Shown: positions 52,131-63,762 of the stretch, piece by piece
Numbering within the stretch: the stretch's first letter is position 1
Layout of the letters: each line of letters opens with the position of its first letter
Origin: Collinsella sp.
Lineage (GTDB): Bacteria; Actinomycetota; Coriobacteriia; Coriobacteriales; Coriobacteriaceae
Assembly: GCA_018376905.1 (NCBI GenBank)
Contig: JAHAAK010000007.1
Coordinates: forward strand, 20,787 to 84,786
Direction: 5' to 3'
DNA: 64,000 nucleotides
The notes under the pieces: model-generated
What the model saw: the letters and a program-made list of their open reading frames with translations, nothing else
Databases searched by the model: none
What the model was told of the DNA's origin: nothing
Translations under genes and position numbers: made by a program

Positions 52131-53728
52131 TGTCCGAAACCCTCAATGCCCAGGATATCGCCAAGAAACTGCAGGAGCAGCTCACGAGCCTCTCCGCGAC
52201 GGTCGATACGCATGAGGTTTCAACGGTCGACGAGGTAGGCGACGGCATCGCGCGCGTCTCCGGCCTCAAGAGCGCCATGGCAGGCGAGCTTCTGGAGTTC
52301 AAGAGCTCCGATACCGGTGAGACCGTCTTCGGCCTTGCCCAGAACCTTGACCGTGACGAGGTCGGCGCCGTTCTGTTCGGTGCCGTCGACTCCATCAAGG
52401 AAGGCGACGAGTGCCGCACCACTGGCCGCATTATGGATATCCCCGTGAGCCGCGCCATGCTCGGCCGCGTCGTCAATCCGCTCGGCCAGCCCATCGACGG
52501 TTTGGGTGACATCGTCGCCACGCACCGTCGTCCTATCGAGTTCAAGGCCCCCGGCGTCATCGACCGTACCCCGGTGTGCGAGCCGGTTCAGACCGGCCTG
52601 TTGGCCATCGACTCCATGGTGCCTATCGGCCGTGGTCAGCGTGAGCTCATCATCGGCGACCGTAAGACCGGTAAGACCGCCATCGCCATCGACGCTATCC
52701 TCAACCAGCGCGGCAAGGGCATGGTCTGCATCTATGTCGCCATCGGCCAGAAGGCCTCCACGGTTGCCAACATCCGCGAGACCCTCGCTCAGCACGGTGC
52801 GCTCGACTACACCATCATCGTTTCGGCAACCGCTGCCGATTCCGCCCCTATGCAGTACATCGCGCCTATGGCCGGTGCCGCTATCGGCGAGTTCTTCATG
52901 TACAACGGCGAGGACGGCAAGCCCGCCAGCGAGACCAACCCCGGCGGCCACGTGCTCGTCATCTACGACGACCTGTCCAAGCAGGCCGTGGCCTACCGTC
53001 AGATGTCGCTGACGCTGCATCGTCCGCCCGGACGCGAGGCCTATCCTGGCGACATTTTCTACCTGCACTCTCGTCTGCTCGAGCGTGCCGTCAAGATGTC
53101 CAAGAAGAATGGCTACGGCTCCATGACGGCTCTGCCGATCATCGAGACCCAGGACGGCGACGTCTCGGCCTACATTCCGACCAACGTCATTTCCATTACC
53201 GATGGTCAGATCTACCTGCAGTCCGAGCTCTTCTTCCAGGGTCAGCGCCCGGCAGTCGACGTGGGTATCTCCGTGTCCCGCGTCGGTGGCGATGCACAGA
53301 CCAAGGCCATGAAGCAGGTCGCCGGCAACCTCCGTCTGGACCTCGCTTCGTACCAGGAGCTCGCTGGCTTTACGCAGTTCGGCTCCGACCTTGACGAGGC
53401 TACTCAGAAGCAGCTCACCCACGGCGCTCGCATGACCGAGCTCCTGAAGCAGCCGCGCTACAAGCCGTTTGAGGTTGGCGAGCAGATTGTTACGCTGTTC
53501 GCTGGCAACGAGGGCTTCCTGGATGACCTGGAGATCGCCGACGTGCTGCCTTTCCGTGCCGAGCTCATCGAGTACATGGACAATGGCTTTGGCTCGCTGC
53601 TCGACAAGGTTCGCGCCAAGAAGATCGACGATGACACCAAGGCTGAGCTCCTGCGCGTCATCGGTGACTTCAAACAGCAGTTCATGGCCAAGCACCATGC
53701 CGATACGACTGGATCAGAGGAGAACTAA
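52130..53728 (+). CDS. atpA: F0F1 ATP synthase subunit alpha
   Basis: 532 residues. Walker [10 protein letters not shown], and the family blocks [35 protein letters not shown] and [17 protein letters not shown]. Non-catalytic nucleotide-binding subunit of F1. The stop of atpH and the start here form TAATG, typical for coupled translation in this operon. The C-terminal tail ([14 protein letters not shown]) is polar and longer than usual. Confidence 0.97.
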   Translation: MSETLNAQDIAKKLQEQLTSLSATVDTHEVSTVDEVGDGIARVSGLKSAMAGELLEFKSSDTGETVFGLAQNLDRDEVGAVLFGAVDSIKEGDECRTTGRIMDIPVSRAMLGRVVNPLGQPIDGLGDIVATHRRPIEFKAPGVIDRTPVCEPVQTGLLAIDSMVPIGRGQRELIIGDRKTGKTAIAIDAILNQRGKGMVCIYVAIGQKASTVANIRETLAQHGALDYTIIVSATAADSAPMQYIAPMAGAAIGEFFMYNGEDGKPASETNPGGHVLVIYDDLSKQAVAYRQMSLTLHRPPGREAYPGDIFYLHSRLLERAVKMSKKNGYGSMTALPIIETQDGDVSAYIPTNVISITDGQIYLQSELFFQGQRPAVDVGISVSRVGGDAQTKAMKQVAGNLRLDLASYQELAGFTQFGSDLDEATQKQLTHGARMTELLKQPRYKPFEVGEQIVTLFAGNEGFLDDLEIADVLPFRAELIEYMDNGFGSLLDKVRAKKIDDDTKAELLRVIGDFKQQFMAKHHADTTGSEEN

Positions 53729-53733
53729 GCCCT

Positions 53734-56096
<2,363 letters not shown>

Positions 56097-56099
56097 GTT

Positions 56100-56492
56100 A
56101 TGCGTATCCGCATCGTGTGCCCCGTGAGCTGCGCCTATGAGGGCGACGCTGCGTTTGTGTCGATTCCGTCCACGGATGGCGAGTTTGGCGTTCTGCCCGC
56201 TCACTCCAGCGAAATCTGCACGATCGACCGCGGTTACGTTCGCGTTTCCGATAAGGCCATGGGCACTGTCGACCACACGTTTGCCGTGTCCGGCGGCTAT
56301 GCCCAGGTTGCGGACGATGTCGTGACCGTCCTCGCCGAGCGCGCTTGCGATTTGGCGACCGTCGATGCCGACAAGGTTAAAGCTGATATTCAAGGTTTTG
56401 AAGAGAAGCTGGGTAATTTGTCGGAGGATGATGCACGCCGCGCCTACCTCTATAATGAAATCGCATGGTGTAAGCTCAAGCTTGCCCAATAG
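56100..56492 (+). CDS. atpC: F0F1 ATP synthase subunit epsilon
   Basis: 130 residues, N-terminal beta-barrel (RIRIVCPVSCAYEGDAAFVSIPSTDGEFGVLPAHS, with the family block FGVLPxH) and a C-terminal pair of helices. It regulates ATP hydrolysis by F1. Last gene of the operon, followed by a strong terminator at 56530. Confidence 0.94.
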   Translation: MRIRIVCPVSCAYEGDAAFVSIPSTDGEFGVLPAHSSEICTIDRGYVRVSDKAMGTVDHTFAVSGGYAQVADDVVTVLAERACDLATVDADKVKADIQGFEEKLGNLSEDDARRAYLYNEIAWCKLKLAQ

Positions 56493-56529
56493 TCAAACGA
56501 TTTAGCGTTCGACCATTTGCGAACACATC

Positions 56530-56566
56530 ATGCCCGGGATGGCCTAGCCACCCCGGGCATGCTTTT
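56530..56566 (+). terminator. intrinsic terminator of the atp operon
   Basis: ATGCCCGGGATGGC (56530-56543), loop CTA, GCCACCCCGGGCAT (56547-56560), one mismatch, then GCTTTTTG. Confidence 0.85.
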
Positions 56567-56580
56567 TGAAAGGGTAGACC

Positions 56581-57864
56581 TTGGATATTATCCGCGTTGA
56601 GGGTGGCCACGCCATCGGAGGCTCCGTGCCCGTTTCGGGCGCCAAGAACTCCGCGCTCAAACTCATGGCGGCAACGCTTCTGGCGCCGGGCAAGACGACG
56701 CTGCAGAACGTGCCCGATATTTCCGATGTTCACGTGATGGGCAAGGTGCTCAAGGGCATGGGCGCTACGATCGATGTTCTCGACGAGCACACGCTCGAGA
56801 TTGATACCTCTCAGGTCGATTCTTGGGAGGCCCCCTACGAGCTCGTTGCCAAGATGCGTGCTTCCACCGCCGTCATGGGACCCCTGCTGGGCCGCTTCCA
56901 TCGCGCCAAGATTGCCATGCCGGGCGGCTGCAACCTGGGTGCTCGCAAGATCGATATGCACATTCTGGGTCTCGAGGCCCTGGGCGTTGAGTTCGATACC
57001 GCCCACGGTTACATCAACGCTAATGCGCCCCAAGGTCTGCGCGGTACCACCGTCACGCTCGAGTTCGCCAGCGTCGGTGCGACCGAGAACCTCATCATGG
57101 CCTCTGTGCGCGCACAGGGCACCACGGTTATCGACAATGCCGCCCGCGAGCCCGAGATTGTCGATCTCGCCAACATGCTCAACGAGATGGGCGCCAAGAT
57201 TGTAGGCGCCGGTACGCCCGTCGTGACTATCGAAGGCGTGGAAGAGCTCCATCCCGTTACCCATCGCGTGGTGGGCGACCGCATCGAGGCCGGTACCTTT
57301 ATCGTTGCAGGTGCGTTGATGGCCGACGATCGCGGTGTCGATGTCACGGGCTTTTGCCCCATTCACTTGGGCATGGTGCTCAAGAAGATGGAGCTCATGG
57401 GTATCGACTGCGAGCGCGTCGAGGATGGCGTCCATGTGAACCGTGCCGAGCGTATCAAGCCGGTCGACATCCAGACGCTTCCGTTCCCCGGCTTCCCGAC
57501 CGACATGCAGGCGCAGATTATGGTACTCTCCGCCCTTGCCGACGGTAGCTCCGTTATCACCGAGAACATCTTCGAGAATCGCTTTATGTTTGCCTCTGAG
57601 CTGGTACGCATGGGTGCCGACATTCGTATCGAGAGCCATCATGCCATGATTAATGGCGTCAAGGGCTTCTCGGGTGCACAGGTTACCTCGCCCGATCTGC
57701 GTGGCGGAGCGGCCCTCGTCGTAGCGGGCTTGATCGCCGACGGGACGACCGAGGTTTCGGCCATCCATCATATCAAGCGCGGCTACGAGCAGTTTGTCGA
57801 AAAGCTGCAGGCGCTCGGCGCGCATGTCGAGCATGCTACCGTCCCCGATCCCGTCATCTACTAA
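56581..57864 (+). CDS. murA: UDP-N-acetylglucosamine 1-carboxyvinyltransferase
   Basis: 427 residues. N-terminal GGHAIGGSVPVSGAKNSALKLMAATLLA, catalytic Cys117 in MPGGCNLGARKID (the fosfomycin target, so sensitivity is expected), and the C-terminal DLRGGAALVVAGLIADGTTEV. It transfers enolpyruvate from PEP to UDP-GlcNAc, the first committed step of peptidoglycan synthesis. TTG start at 56581 with AAAGGG upstream. It sits right after the atp terminator, followed 12 bp later by the LCP gene. Confidence 0.95.
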   Translation: MDIIRVEGGHAIGGSVPVSGAKNSALKLMAATLLAPGKTTLQNVPDISDVHVMGKVLKGMGATIDVLDEHTLEIDTSQVDSWEAPYELVAKMRASTAVMGPLLGRFHRAKIAMPGGCNLGARKIDMHILGLEALGVEFDTAHGYINANAPQGLRGTTVTLEFASVGATENLIMASVRAQGTTVIDNAAREPEIVDLANMLNEMGAKIVGAGTPVVTIEGVEELHPVTHRVVGDRIEAGTFIVAGALMADDRGVDVTGFCPIHLGMVLKKMELMGIDCERVEDGVHVNRAERIKPVDIQTLPFPGFPTDMQAQIMVLSALADGSSVITENIFENRFMFASELVRMGADIRIESHHAMINGVKGFSGAQVTSPDLRGGAALVVAGLIADGTTEVSAIHHIKRGYEQFVEKLQALGAHVEHATVPDPVIY

Positions 57865-57876
57865 TACAGGTTGCCT

Positions 57877-59112
57877 ATGTTTAATAAAAAGCCCCTCGCG
57901 GATACCACCGCCCGAAGACCCTCAACTGGTGCGCAGGCCAAGATCTACAGTCGCGATAACGTGGCTCGCTATTCCGAGCGCGCTCGTCAACGTCGTCGTA
58001 GCCACACGATTCGTCACGTCGCGCTCATTGTCGTGCTTGGCGTGCTGCTGAGTGCCACTACCGCTGCCGGCCTGTGGTTTGCCACCATTATGGGCAAGCT
58101 CGGCGATTCTAATGTCATTACCGACAATCTGCGTCGGGTTCTGGTTGACACCGATGAGGCAAAGGATCCGTTCTACGTGCTGCTTCTTGGCACCGACGGC
58201 CGTCCGGGCGAGGATACGTATCGTGCCGACTCGATTATCTTGGCACGCATCGACCCCACGCAAAAGCAGGCGACGCTCATTTCCGTTCCGCGCGACACCA
58301 AGGTCGAGTACAAGGGCGAGACCATGAAGATCAACGCCTGCCATACCGTTGGCGGTGCCGAGGCCATGGTCGAGGCGGTCAACGAGCTGTGCGGTGTTCA
58401 GATTTCCCACTATGCCGAGGTCAGCTTCGACGGTATGCAGGCGCTGATTGATTCGGTTGGCGGTATCGACATTAACGCAACCGATGATGTTGACGACCCC
58501 GAGCACCTGGATATTAAGATTACCGCTGGCCAGCAGCATATGGACGGTGCCACCGCCCTTACCTATGCCCGCTGCCGCTACACCTATGCCGACGGCGATT
58601 ACACGCGCATGCGCCACCAGCGTCAGGTGCTTGGCGCCCTTGCCAACCAGATTCTCAATAACTTCGATGCCACGAAGATTTTTGGCCTGGTTAATTCGCT
58701 GTCCGATATGCTCGTAACCGATATGAGCGTTCAGGATATCGTGGCTACGGTCAACGCCATGCGCGGTATGGATGTCGACGGTATCTACTCGGCCAACCTG
58801 CCCTCGTACGCCGACGACAGCACCATGATCGACGGTGTGAGCTACGTCTTTGTCTACGAGGACGAGCTCAAGGAAATGATGGAGCGCGTCGATGCCGGCA
58901 AGGATCCCAAGGGTCCCAACACCATGGGTCTTTCCGACGGTTCCAGTTCTACGATCGGCGACCTGAACAACAACACGTCTGACGACTACGCAAACGGTAC
59001 CGCAACTTCATCGGTCAGCTCTGACGATTCCGATGACTCAGGCGATTCGAGCGATTCGGACTACTACGAAGAGCCCACCGGCGACGGTAACGGCTACGAG
59101 GCCAACTACTAA
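57877..59112 (+). CDS. LytR-CpsA-Psr (LCP) family cell-wall glycopolymer ligase
   Basis: 411 residues. A cytoplasmic N-terminus rich in Arg is followed by one membrane helix (HVALIVVLGVLLSATTAAGLWF). The extracellular LCP domain has FYVLLLGTDGRPGEDTYRADSIILARIDPTQKQATLISVPRDTKVEY and ALTYARCRYTYADGDYTRMRHQRQV, with the Arg and Asp residues that bind the polyprenyl phosphate. LCP enzymes attach teichoic acids or capsule to peptidoglycan. The C-terminal ~70 residues are Ser/Asp-rich low-complexity. ATG 57877 is preferred (ACAGG upstream); a TTG two codons earlier is possible. Follows murA in one unit. Confidence 0.92.
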   Translation: MFNKKPLADTTARRPSTGAQAKIYSRDNVARYSERARQRRRSHTIRHVALIVVLGVLLSATTAAGLWFATIMGKLGDSNVITDNLRRVLVDTDEAKDPFYVLLLGTDGRPGEDTYRADSIILARIDPTQKQATLISVPRDTKVEYKGETMKINACHTVGGAEAMVEAVNELCGVQISHYAEVSFDGMQALIDSVGGIDINATDDVDDPEHLDIKITAGQQHMDGATALTYARCRYTYADGDYTRMRHQRQVLGALANQILNNFDATKIFGLVNSLSDMLVTDMSVQDIVATVNAMRGMDVDGIYSANLPSYADDSTMIDGVSYVFVYEDELKEMMERVDAGKDPKGPNTMGLSDGSSSTIGDLNNNTSDDYANGTATSSVSSDDSDDSGDSSDSDYYEEPTGDGNGYEANY

Positions 59113-59225
59113 GTTACGGCGTTTTACCAAACGCCGTAACGGCTCGACGCTGCGCGCCGCCCAAGGCGACAATTTGTCATTCAAAAGGCAGGGCATGACC
59201 AGAAGGTCAATGCCCTGCCTTTTTC
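59113..59225 (+). repeat. GTTACG double-hairpin element, copy C
   Basis: Begins right after the stop codon of the LCP gene. Module 1: GTTACGGCGTTT (59113-59124) and AAACGCCGTAAC (59129-59140), then GGCTCGACGCTGC as in copy A. Module 2: the terminator at 59183. About 85% identical to copy B over 150 bp by eye. Confidence 0.88.
59183..59225 (+). terminator. intrinsic terminator of the murA-LCP unit (within copy C)
   Basis: AAAAGGCAGGGCATGACC (59183-59200), loop AGAA, GGTCAATGCCCTGCCTTTTT, with a one-base bulge. Confidence 0.85.
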
Positions 59226-59297
59226 ATGCCAACTTGTTCGCCTTGGACGTCGCTCGCTGACGTTGGCTCAACCTGCGGTGCTGTGTAGTGGTAGTCG

Positions 59298-59405
59298 TTG
59301 GGGACGTTCTTAAATGACTAGTCAAAGGGGACACTCTTGCGGCACTTGGCACTTGGCACTTGGGGACGTTCCTTATGTGCCGGCAGTTTGGGACACTCCT
59401 TGCGT
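59298..59405. repeat. imperfect direct repeats and a GCACTTG triplet
   Basis: Two ~43-bp imperfect direct repeats start with GGGGACGTTC (about 59301 and 59363) and end with GGGACACTC. Between them lies a tandem triplet of GCACTTG. No gene is seen in 59226-59443. Confidence 0.6.
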
Positions 59406-59443
59406 TAAGAGGCTGGCGTGCGTCAACCTGTTCTCGTTGCAGC

Positions 59444-59482
59444 AAAAAAATCGCCCCGTTCTCGGTTGAGGACGGGGCGATT
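59444..59482 (-). terminator. intrinsic terminator of pepT
   Basis: AATCGCCCCGT (59449-59459) pairs with ACGGGGCGATT (59472-59482); on the minus strand the stem is followed by seven T. It lies 26 bp after the pepT stop codon. Confidence 0.85.
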
Positions 59483-59508
59483 CGTCTTTTGGGCTTATGC
59501 AGCCAGGC

Positions 59509-60756
59509 TTATGCAAAGCGGGCGACGAGTTCCTGCAGGACGTCGGTCATCTTGACGAGCGAACTGACCGGGACGAACTCGTTGACGCCGTGGTAGCAAT
59601 AGCCGCCGGTGGAAAGGTTGGGGCAGGGCAGACCGCGGAACGACAGCTGGGCGCCGTCGGTGCCGCCACGAATTGGCAGCACTTGGGGCTCAACGCCGCA
59701 GGCAAGGTAGGCTTCCTTGGCAACATCAATAAGCTCGGGATAGTCACGAACGATCTCGGCCATATTTCGATACTGCTGCTTAATCTCGACCGTCACGCGC
59801 TCCTCACCCAGACGCTGGTTGAGCATCGAGGCAGCGGCATCAATAAGGTCGAGTTTCTGCTGGAACTTGGCGGCGTCATGGTCGCGGACGATATAGCGCG
59901 CTGTGGCGTGATCGACGGTCGCAGATACACCCTCAAGGTGATAAAAGCCCTCGTAGCCTTCCGTATACTCCGGGCGCTGTACGTAGGGGAGCAACGCGTT
60001 GAAGTCGCAGAACAGATTGCCTGCGTTGACCATACGGCCCTTAGCGTCGCCCGGGTGGATGGACTGGCCCTCAAAGCAGACGGTCGCCTCGGCGGCGTTA
60101 AAGCATTCCCACTCCAGTTCGCCGATGGGGCCGCCGTCGACCGTGTAGGCGTACTTGCAGCCAAAGGTATCGATATCCAACAGCTCGGCTCCGTGGCCGA
60201 TCTCCTCGTCAGGGCAGAAGCAAATGCCGAGTGCGGGATGGGGCAGAGAAGGGTCCTGAGCGATACGCGCGACAAGCGACATGATCTCGGCGACGCCTGC
60301 CTTGTCGTCCGCGCCCAGCAGCGTGGTGCCATCGCTGCAGACCAGGTCCTCACCTGCGAGGTCGTTCAGGGCGGGAAGCTTGGCGGTACTCATGGCAACG
60401 GGCTTACCGTCAACCGTGCCGCAGACCAGGTCGCCGCCTTCGTAGTGTACGATGTGCGGCTTCACGCCGGCACCCGGTGCAACTTCGGTGGTGTCGAGAT
60501 GGGCGATCAGGCCCAGGGCGGGCTTGTCCTCAGCGCCCGCACTTGCGGGGATATGCGCGCAGACATAGGCGTGCTCGGTCACGTGGGCATCTTCCGCACC
60601 AAGCTCGCGCAGCTCTTCAGCCAGCACGTTGGCAAGGTCAAACTGAACGGCGCTCGAGGGTACCTGGTCGCAGTTTGCATCCTCGGACTGCGTGTTGATC
60701 TGGACGTAGCGCAAAAAGCGCTCGAGGACATCGGGGTTCGTGGTGGTGTTTTCCAT
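59509..60756 (-). CDS. pepT: peptidase T (tripeptide aminopeptidase)
   Basis: 415 residues, the usual PepT length. M20B metallopeptidase motifs: LIAHLDTTEVAPG (zinc His and Asp), TTLLGADDKAGVAEIM (bridging Asp), CFCPDEEIGHG (catalytic Glu and zinc Glu), IHPGDAKGRMVNA and the final RGGTDGAQLSFRGLPCPNLSTGG. It releases the N-terminal residue of tripeptides in the cytoplasm. The start at 60756 (MENTTTNPDVLERFLRY) has GGAG about ten bases upstream and fits the family; the frame is open 32 codons further. Divergent from the DtxR-type regulator. Confidence 0.94.
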   Translation of the reverse strand: MENTTTNPDVLERFLRYVQINTQSEDANCDQVPSSAVQFDLANVLAEELRELGAEDAHVTEHAYVCAHIPASAGAEDKPALGLIAHLDTTEVAPGAGVKPHIVHYEGGDLVCGTVDGKPVAMSTAKLPALNDLAGEDLVCSDGTTLLGADDKAGVAEIMSLVARIAQDPSLPHPALGICFCPDEEIGHGAELLDIDTFGCKYAYTVDGGPIGELEWECFNAAEATVCFEGQSIHPGDAKGRMVNAGNLFCDFNALLPYVQRPEYTEGYEGFYHLEGVSATVDHATARYIVRDHDAAKFQQKLDLIDAAASMLNQRLGEERVTVEIKQQYRNMAEIVRDYPELIDVAKEAYLACGVEPQVLPIRGGTDGAQLSFRGLPCPNLSTGGYCYHGVNEFVPVSSLVKMTDVLQELVARFA

Positions 60757-60803
60757 AAAGACCGCTCCAATCTTGGTCGTCGTGTGCAACAAGAACTCTA
60801 GCA

Positions 60804-60823
60804 CGGTATGCCACGGCATACCG
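60804..60823. promoter_or_regulatory. palindromic operator between pepT and the DtxR-type gene
   Basis: CGGTATGCC, AC, GGCATACCG: a perfect 9-bp inverted repeat, 48 bp from the pepT start and 54 bp from the regulator start. The length suits a DtxR/MntR dimer site. Inferred. Confidence 0.45.
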
Positions 60824-60876
60824 CGACGCTTGGATGGGGTAGAATCAGCCATTGAATGCAGAAGGGACGGAAGATC

Positions 60877-61299
60877 ATGGATACGACAAATAGCTCGCGC
60901 GAACTACATCTGACGGTGGCGAACGAAGACTACTTGGAGTGCATGGTTCGCATTGAAAGCGAAGAGGGGGAAACCAACGGCGTTCGATCGGTCGACATCG
61001 CGCAGCGCCTTGGCGTCTCCAAGGCATCGGTCAATAAAGCGGTTTCGGCTCTCAAGGCATCCGAGCTTGTCGAGCAATCGCACTACGGCAAGGTGATCCT
61101 GACCGATCGCGGCCGCGAGGTTGGCACGGCTATCTGGTACCGTCATCGCCTCATCCGCACGTTTTTGGTTCAGGAGCTCGGTGTCGAATTTGAGCGAGCC
61201 GATTCCGAGGCCTGCATGATGGAGCATGCGCTATCCGAGGACACGATGAGCCGCTGGCTCGCCTATCTCGAAAAGCAGGGAATCAGCGTCGAGGAATAG
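60877..61299 (+). CDS. DtxR/MntR-family metal-dependent regulator
   Basis: 140 residues. Winged helix-turn-helix at the N-terminus (ANEDYLECMVRIESEEGETNGVRSVDIAQRLGVSKASVNKAVSALKASELVEQSHYGKVILTDRGREVG) and the dimerisation part RHRLIRTFLVQELGVEFERADSEACMMEHALSEDT. The spaced Glu, Cys and His residues (EACMMEH) are the metal ligands. It lacks the C-terminal SH3-like domain, so it resembles MntR-type short members. ATG 60877 is preceded by GGACGGAAG. It is 10 bp upstream of the methyltransferase gene, which it may regulate. Confidence 0.9.
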   Translation: MDTTNSSRELHLTVANEDYLECMVRIESEEGETNGVRSVDIAQRLGVSKASVNKAVSALKASELVEQSHYGKVILTDRGREVGTAIWYRHRLIRTFLVQELGVEFERADSEACMMEHALSEDTMSRWLAYLEKQGISVEE

Positions 61300-61309
61300 C
61301 GGGATATAT

Positions 61310-62203
61310 ATGGATACGAGTTATTACAACCGCTTTGGTGCCGAGGAACTTACGTGCCGCTTGTCGAGCGAGACCTTGTTGGCGCAGGGCCCCATGGGCA
61401 GTGTTTTGTTGAGTGAGTACGATGCCGCCGACATTCCACCGGCGTTTTGGAATCTGGCAGAGCCGCAGACCGTTTCTCGTATCCATCGCTTGTATGTCGC
61501 CGCCGGCGCGCAGGTGCTCATTACCAATACCTTTCAGGCATCGAGCTATGCCCTCAAGCACGACCAGATTGCGCCGTCCGTGGCGGAGGTCAATCGCGGG
61601 GCCGTCGACGATGCCCGCCAGGCGCACCCTCAGCTACTGCTGGGCTCGATGGGCCCGATCGGTATTGAGTGGTTTGCCGAGGACTCTGTCGAGTATCGTG
61701 AAATCCGCGGCATTGCGCGCGAACAGGCGCACGCCTTGCTCAATGCTGGTGTTGACGGTCTGCTGATCGAGACGGTGACGTCTATCCGTAATCTGCAGCC
61801 CATGCTTGCCGGCGCCCGAGATGCCGCCGACGGCATGCCTGTTCTGGTGAGTTTTGTCGTTGACGATAAAGGCGACCTGCTGGGCGATGGCCTCAACATC
61901 GAGGCAGCCGTTTTGTACGCCGAAAAACACGGCGCAAACTCGGTTGGTGTTAATTGCTGTTCGCTTGCGGCCGCGAATGCGGCGGTGCCCAGGATGGTTG
62001 CATCGGCGACTACTCCCGTTACGGTGCGTCCCAACGTAGGCGATCCGGTCCAGACTCAGGATGGCCCCGTATGGCACGAGAATCCCGAAGCTTTCGCGCG
62101 CGCATGCATCGAATGGAGACATGCCGGCGCCGCAATGGTGGGCAGTTGCTGTGGAACCACGGCAATCACTACGGCAGCGATGGCCGAGGCGCTCGATATA
62201 TAA
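61310..62203 (+). CDS. homocysteine S-methyltransferase-family protein
   Basis: 297 residues. The (beta/alpha)8 barrel has the zinc-binding cysteines in GVNCCSLAA and in the C-terminal GSCCGTTAIT. GPMGSVLLSE at the start and ITNTFQASSYAL are typical of this family (MetH N-terminal/MmuM/BhmT-like). Such enzymes transfer a methyl group from a methylated donor (S-methylmethionine, betaine, methyl-folate-corrinoid) to homocysteine. The donor cannot be told. Starts 10 bp after the DtxR-type gene, so they share a transcript. Followed by a terminator. Confidence 0.88.
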   Translation: MDTSYYNRFGAEELTCRLSSETLLAQGPMGSVLLSEYDAADIPPAFWNLAEPQTVSRIHRLYVAAGAQVLITNTFQASSYALKHDQIAPSVAEVNRGAVDDARQAHPQLLLGSMGPIGIEWFAEDSVEYREIRGIAREQAHALLNAGVDGLLIETVTSIRNLQPMLAGARDAADGMPVLVSFVVDDKGDLLGDGLNIEAAVLYAEKHGANSVGVNCCSLAAANAAVPRMVASATTPVTVRPNVGDPVQTQDGPVWHENPEAFARACIEWRHAGAAMVGSCCGTTAITTAAMAEALDI

Positions 62204-62208
62204 AGGGC

Positions 62209-62237
62209 AAAACCGCTCCATACGGGGCGGTTTTTTT
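62209..62237 (+). terminator. intrinsic terminator after the methyltransferase
   Basis: AAAACCGCTCC (62209-62219), loop ATAC, GGGGCGGTTTT with one T-G pair, then seven T. Confidence 0.88.
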
Positions 62238-62361
62238 ATTGCTTGCATGTCCTCGGCAGCATTTGCCCAAATGGTGAATGCTGGTGCCGGCAGGTTGCTG
62301 AGTGCGTGTTGCGGGTATACCTCATGCGTACCATGATCCAAACACTGTGAGGTGTCTGCGC

Positions 62362-63762
62362 GTGTGCGCGATAATTCATTTTGGAACTGACGGTTGGCGC
62401 GCCCGCGTCGACGACGACTTTACCGCCGACAACGTTGCCCGCATTGCCGATGCCGTCGGCGAGTTGTGGCAAAAGACCAATCCCGGCAAAACAGTATATA
62501 TAGGGTTCGACACCCGGCCGCAGGCGCGCGAGTTCGCTGAGCTTGCGGCAGGCGTGCTTGCGGCTCACGGATTGGACGCAGTGCTCGCATCTCGGCCTGT
62601 CCCGACCCCCGCCCTCACGTGGGCGGCGGCGTATGACGGCGAGGCCTGCGGCGCGCTCATGGTGACGGGGTCCCATCATCCGCAGGGGTATCTGTGCCTT
62701 AAGTTGCGCATGGGAGATGGCTCGACGGTCAATCAGGATGTCATCGAAGAGCTCGAAGAGACCATGGCTCCCGAGCCAATGGGGATCGAGGGGCAATATC
62801 GCACCGCGGATATTATTCCTGACTATATGCAGGCGGTGGCATCGTTTGTCGATGCCGAGGCCATTCGAGCCGCTCACCTGCGTGTGGTAGTTGACCCCAT
62901 GGGCGGTGCGGCCCAGGGATATCTTGCCGACCTGCTGCGGGAGCTAGGCGTCGAGGTGCACGAGATTCATGCCGGACAGCCGTCCGATCAAGAGGACATT
63001 TGCCCCGACCCTGTTGAGCCATGGGTGGACGCTTGCGAGCGTGCGGTTGTCGAGGACGGGGCGTGCGCGGGCCTGGTGACCGACGGCGATGCCGATCGTA
63101 TCGGCGCGGTCGACGAACGCGGTAGATATATACATCCGCATCAAATCATGGCGCTTGTTTTGGGCGACCTCGTTCAATTCCGCAATTTGGAGGGGCGTGT
63201 CGTCGTCAATCTCTCGTGCTCGACGCTCGTGCGTCGCATTGCCGAGGCGCTTGGCTGTCGCGTGACCGTTAAGCCGGTCGGTTTCAAATATATAGCCGCA
63301 GAGATGAAGAAGGGCGGCGTCCTCATGGGAGGCGAGGAGGCCGGCGGTATCGGCATCGCTGCGCATATGCCCGAGCGCGATGGAATCCTTGCTTGCCTGA
63401 TTCTGTGTGAGCTTATGGCAAAGACGGGCGCGCCCTTGGGCGTTTTGGTCGATCAGCTCGAGGCCAGTTTTGGTAAGACGAGCTACGGGCGTCGCGATTT
63501 GCGCCTTGAGGCCGAAGACGCCGAAACGTTACGAACCCTGCTGCCGGGCGTAAACCCCAAGTCGATTTGTGGCAAGGTGCCGCAAAACGTTAGTCATATG
63601 GATGGCTTGCGTTTGACATTCGAGGATGACACGTGGCTGCTGGTCCGTCCTAGCGGGACCGAACCAGTGGTGCGCGTCTACGCCGAGGGGTTCTCGGTGG
63701 AAGAACGTGATGAGTTGCTCGATGCTGGCTGTGCTTTAGCTAGGGGGACGTATCCGCTTTAA
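62362..63762 (+). CDS. phosphohexomutase (phosphoglucomutase/phosphomannomutase family)
   Basis: 466 residues with all four active-site loops: the catalytic phosphoserine in MVTGSHHPQGY, the Mg2+ loop DGDADRIG, the sugar loop GGEEAGGIG, and the phosphate loop RPSGTEPVVR. It begins IIHFGTDGWRARV, as in this family. It moves phosphate between C1 and C6 of a hexose; the true sugar is not predictable from the loops. GTG at 62362 with GAGGTG upstream is chosen over upstream in-frame starts, which lack a ribosome binding site. The serine loop GSHHPQGY differs slightly from the common TASHNP. Confidence 0.92.
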   Translation: MCAIIHFGTDGWRARVDDDFTADNVARIADAVGELWQKTNPGKTVYIGFDTRPQAREFAELAAGVLAAHGLDAVLASRPVPTPALTWAAAYDGEACGALMVTGSHHPQGYLCLKLRMGDGSTVNQDVIEELEETMAPEPMGIEGQYRTADIIPDYMQAVASFVDAEAIRAAHLRVVVDPMGGAAQGYLADLLRELGVEVHEIHAGQPSDQEDICPDPVEPWVDACERAVVEDGACAGLVTDGDADRIGAVDERGRYIHPHQIMALVLGDLVQFRNLEGRVVVNLSCSTLVRRIAEALGCRVTVKPVGFKYIAAEMKKGGVLMGGEEAGGIGIAAHMPERDGILACLILCELMAKTGAPLGVLVDQLEASFGKTSYGRRDLRLEAEDAETLRTLLPGVNPKSICGKVPQNVSHMDGLRLTFEDDTWLLVRPSGTEPVVRVYAEGFSVEERDELLDAGCALARGTYPL

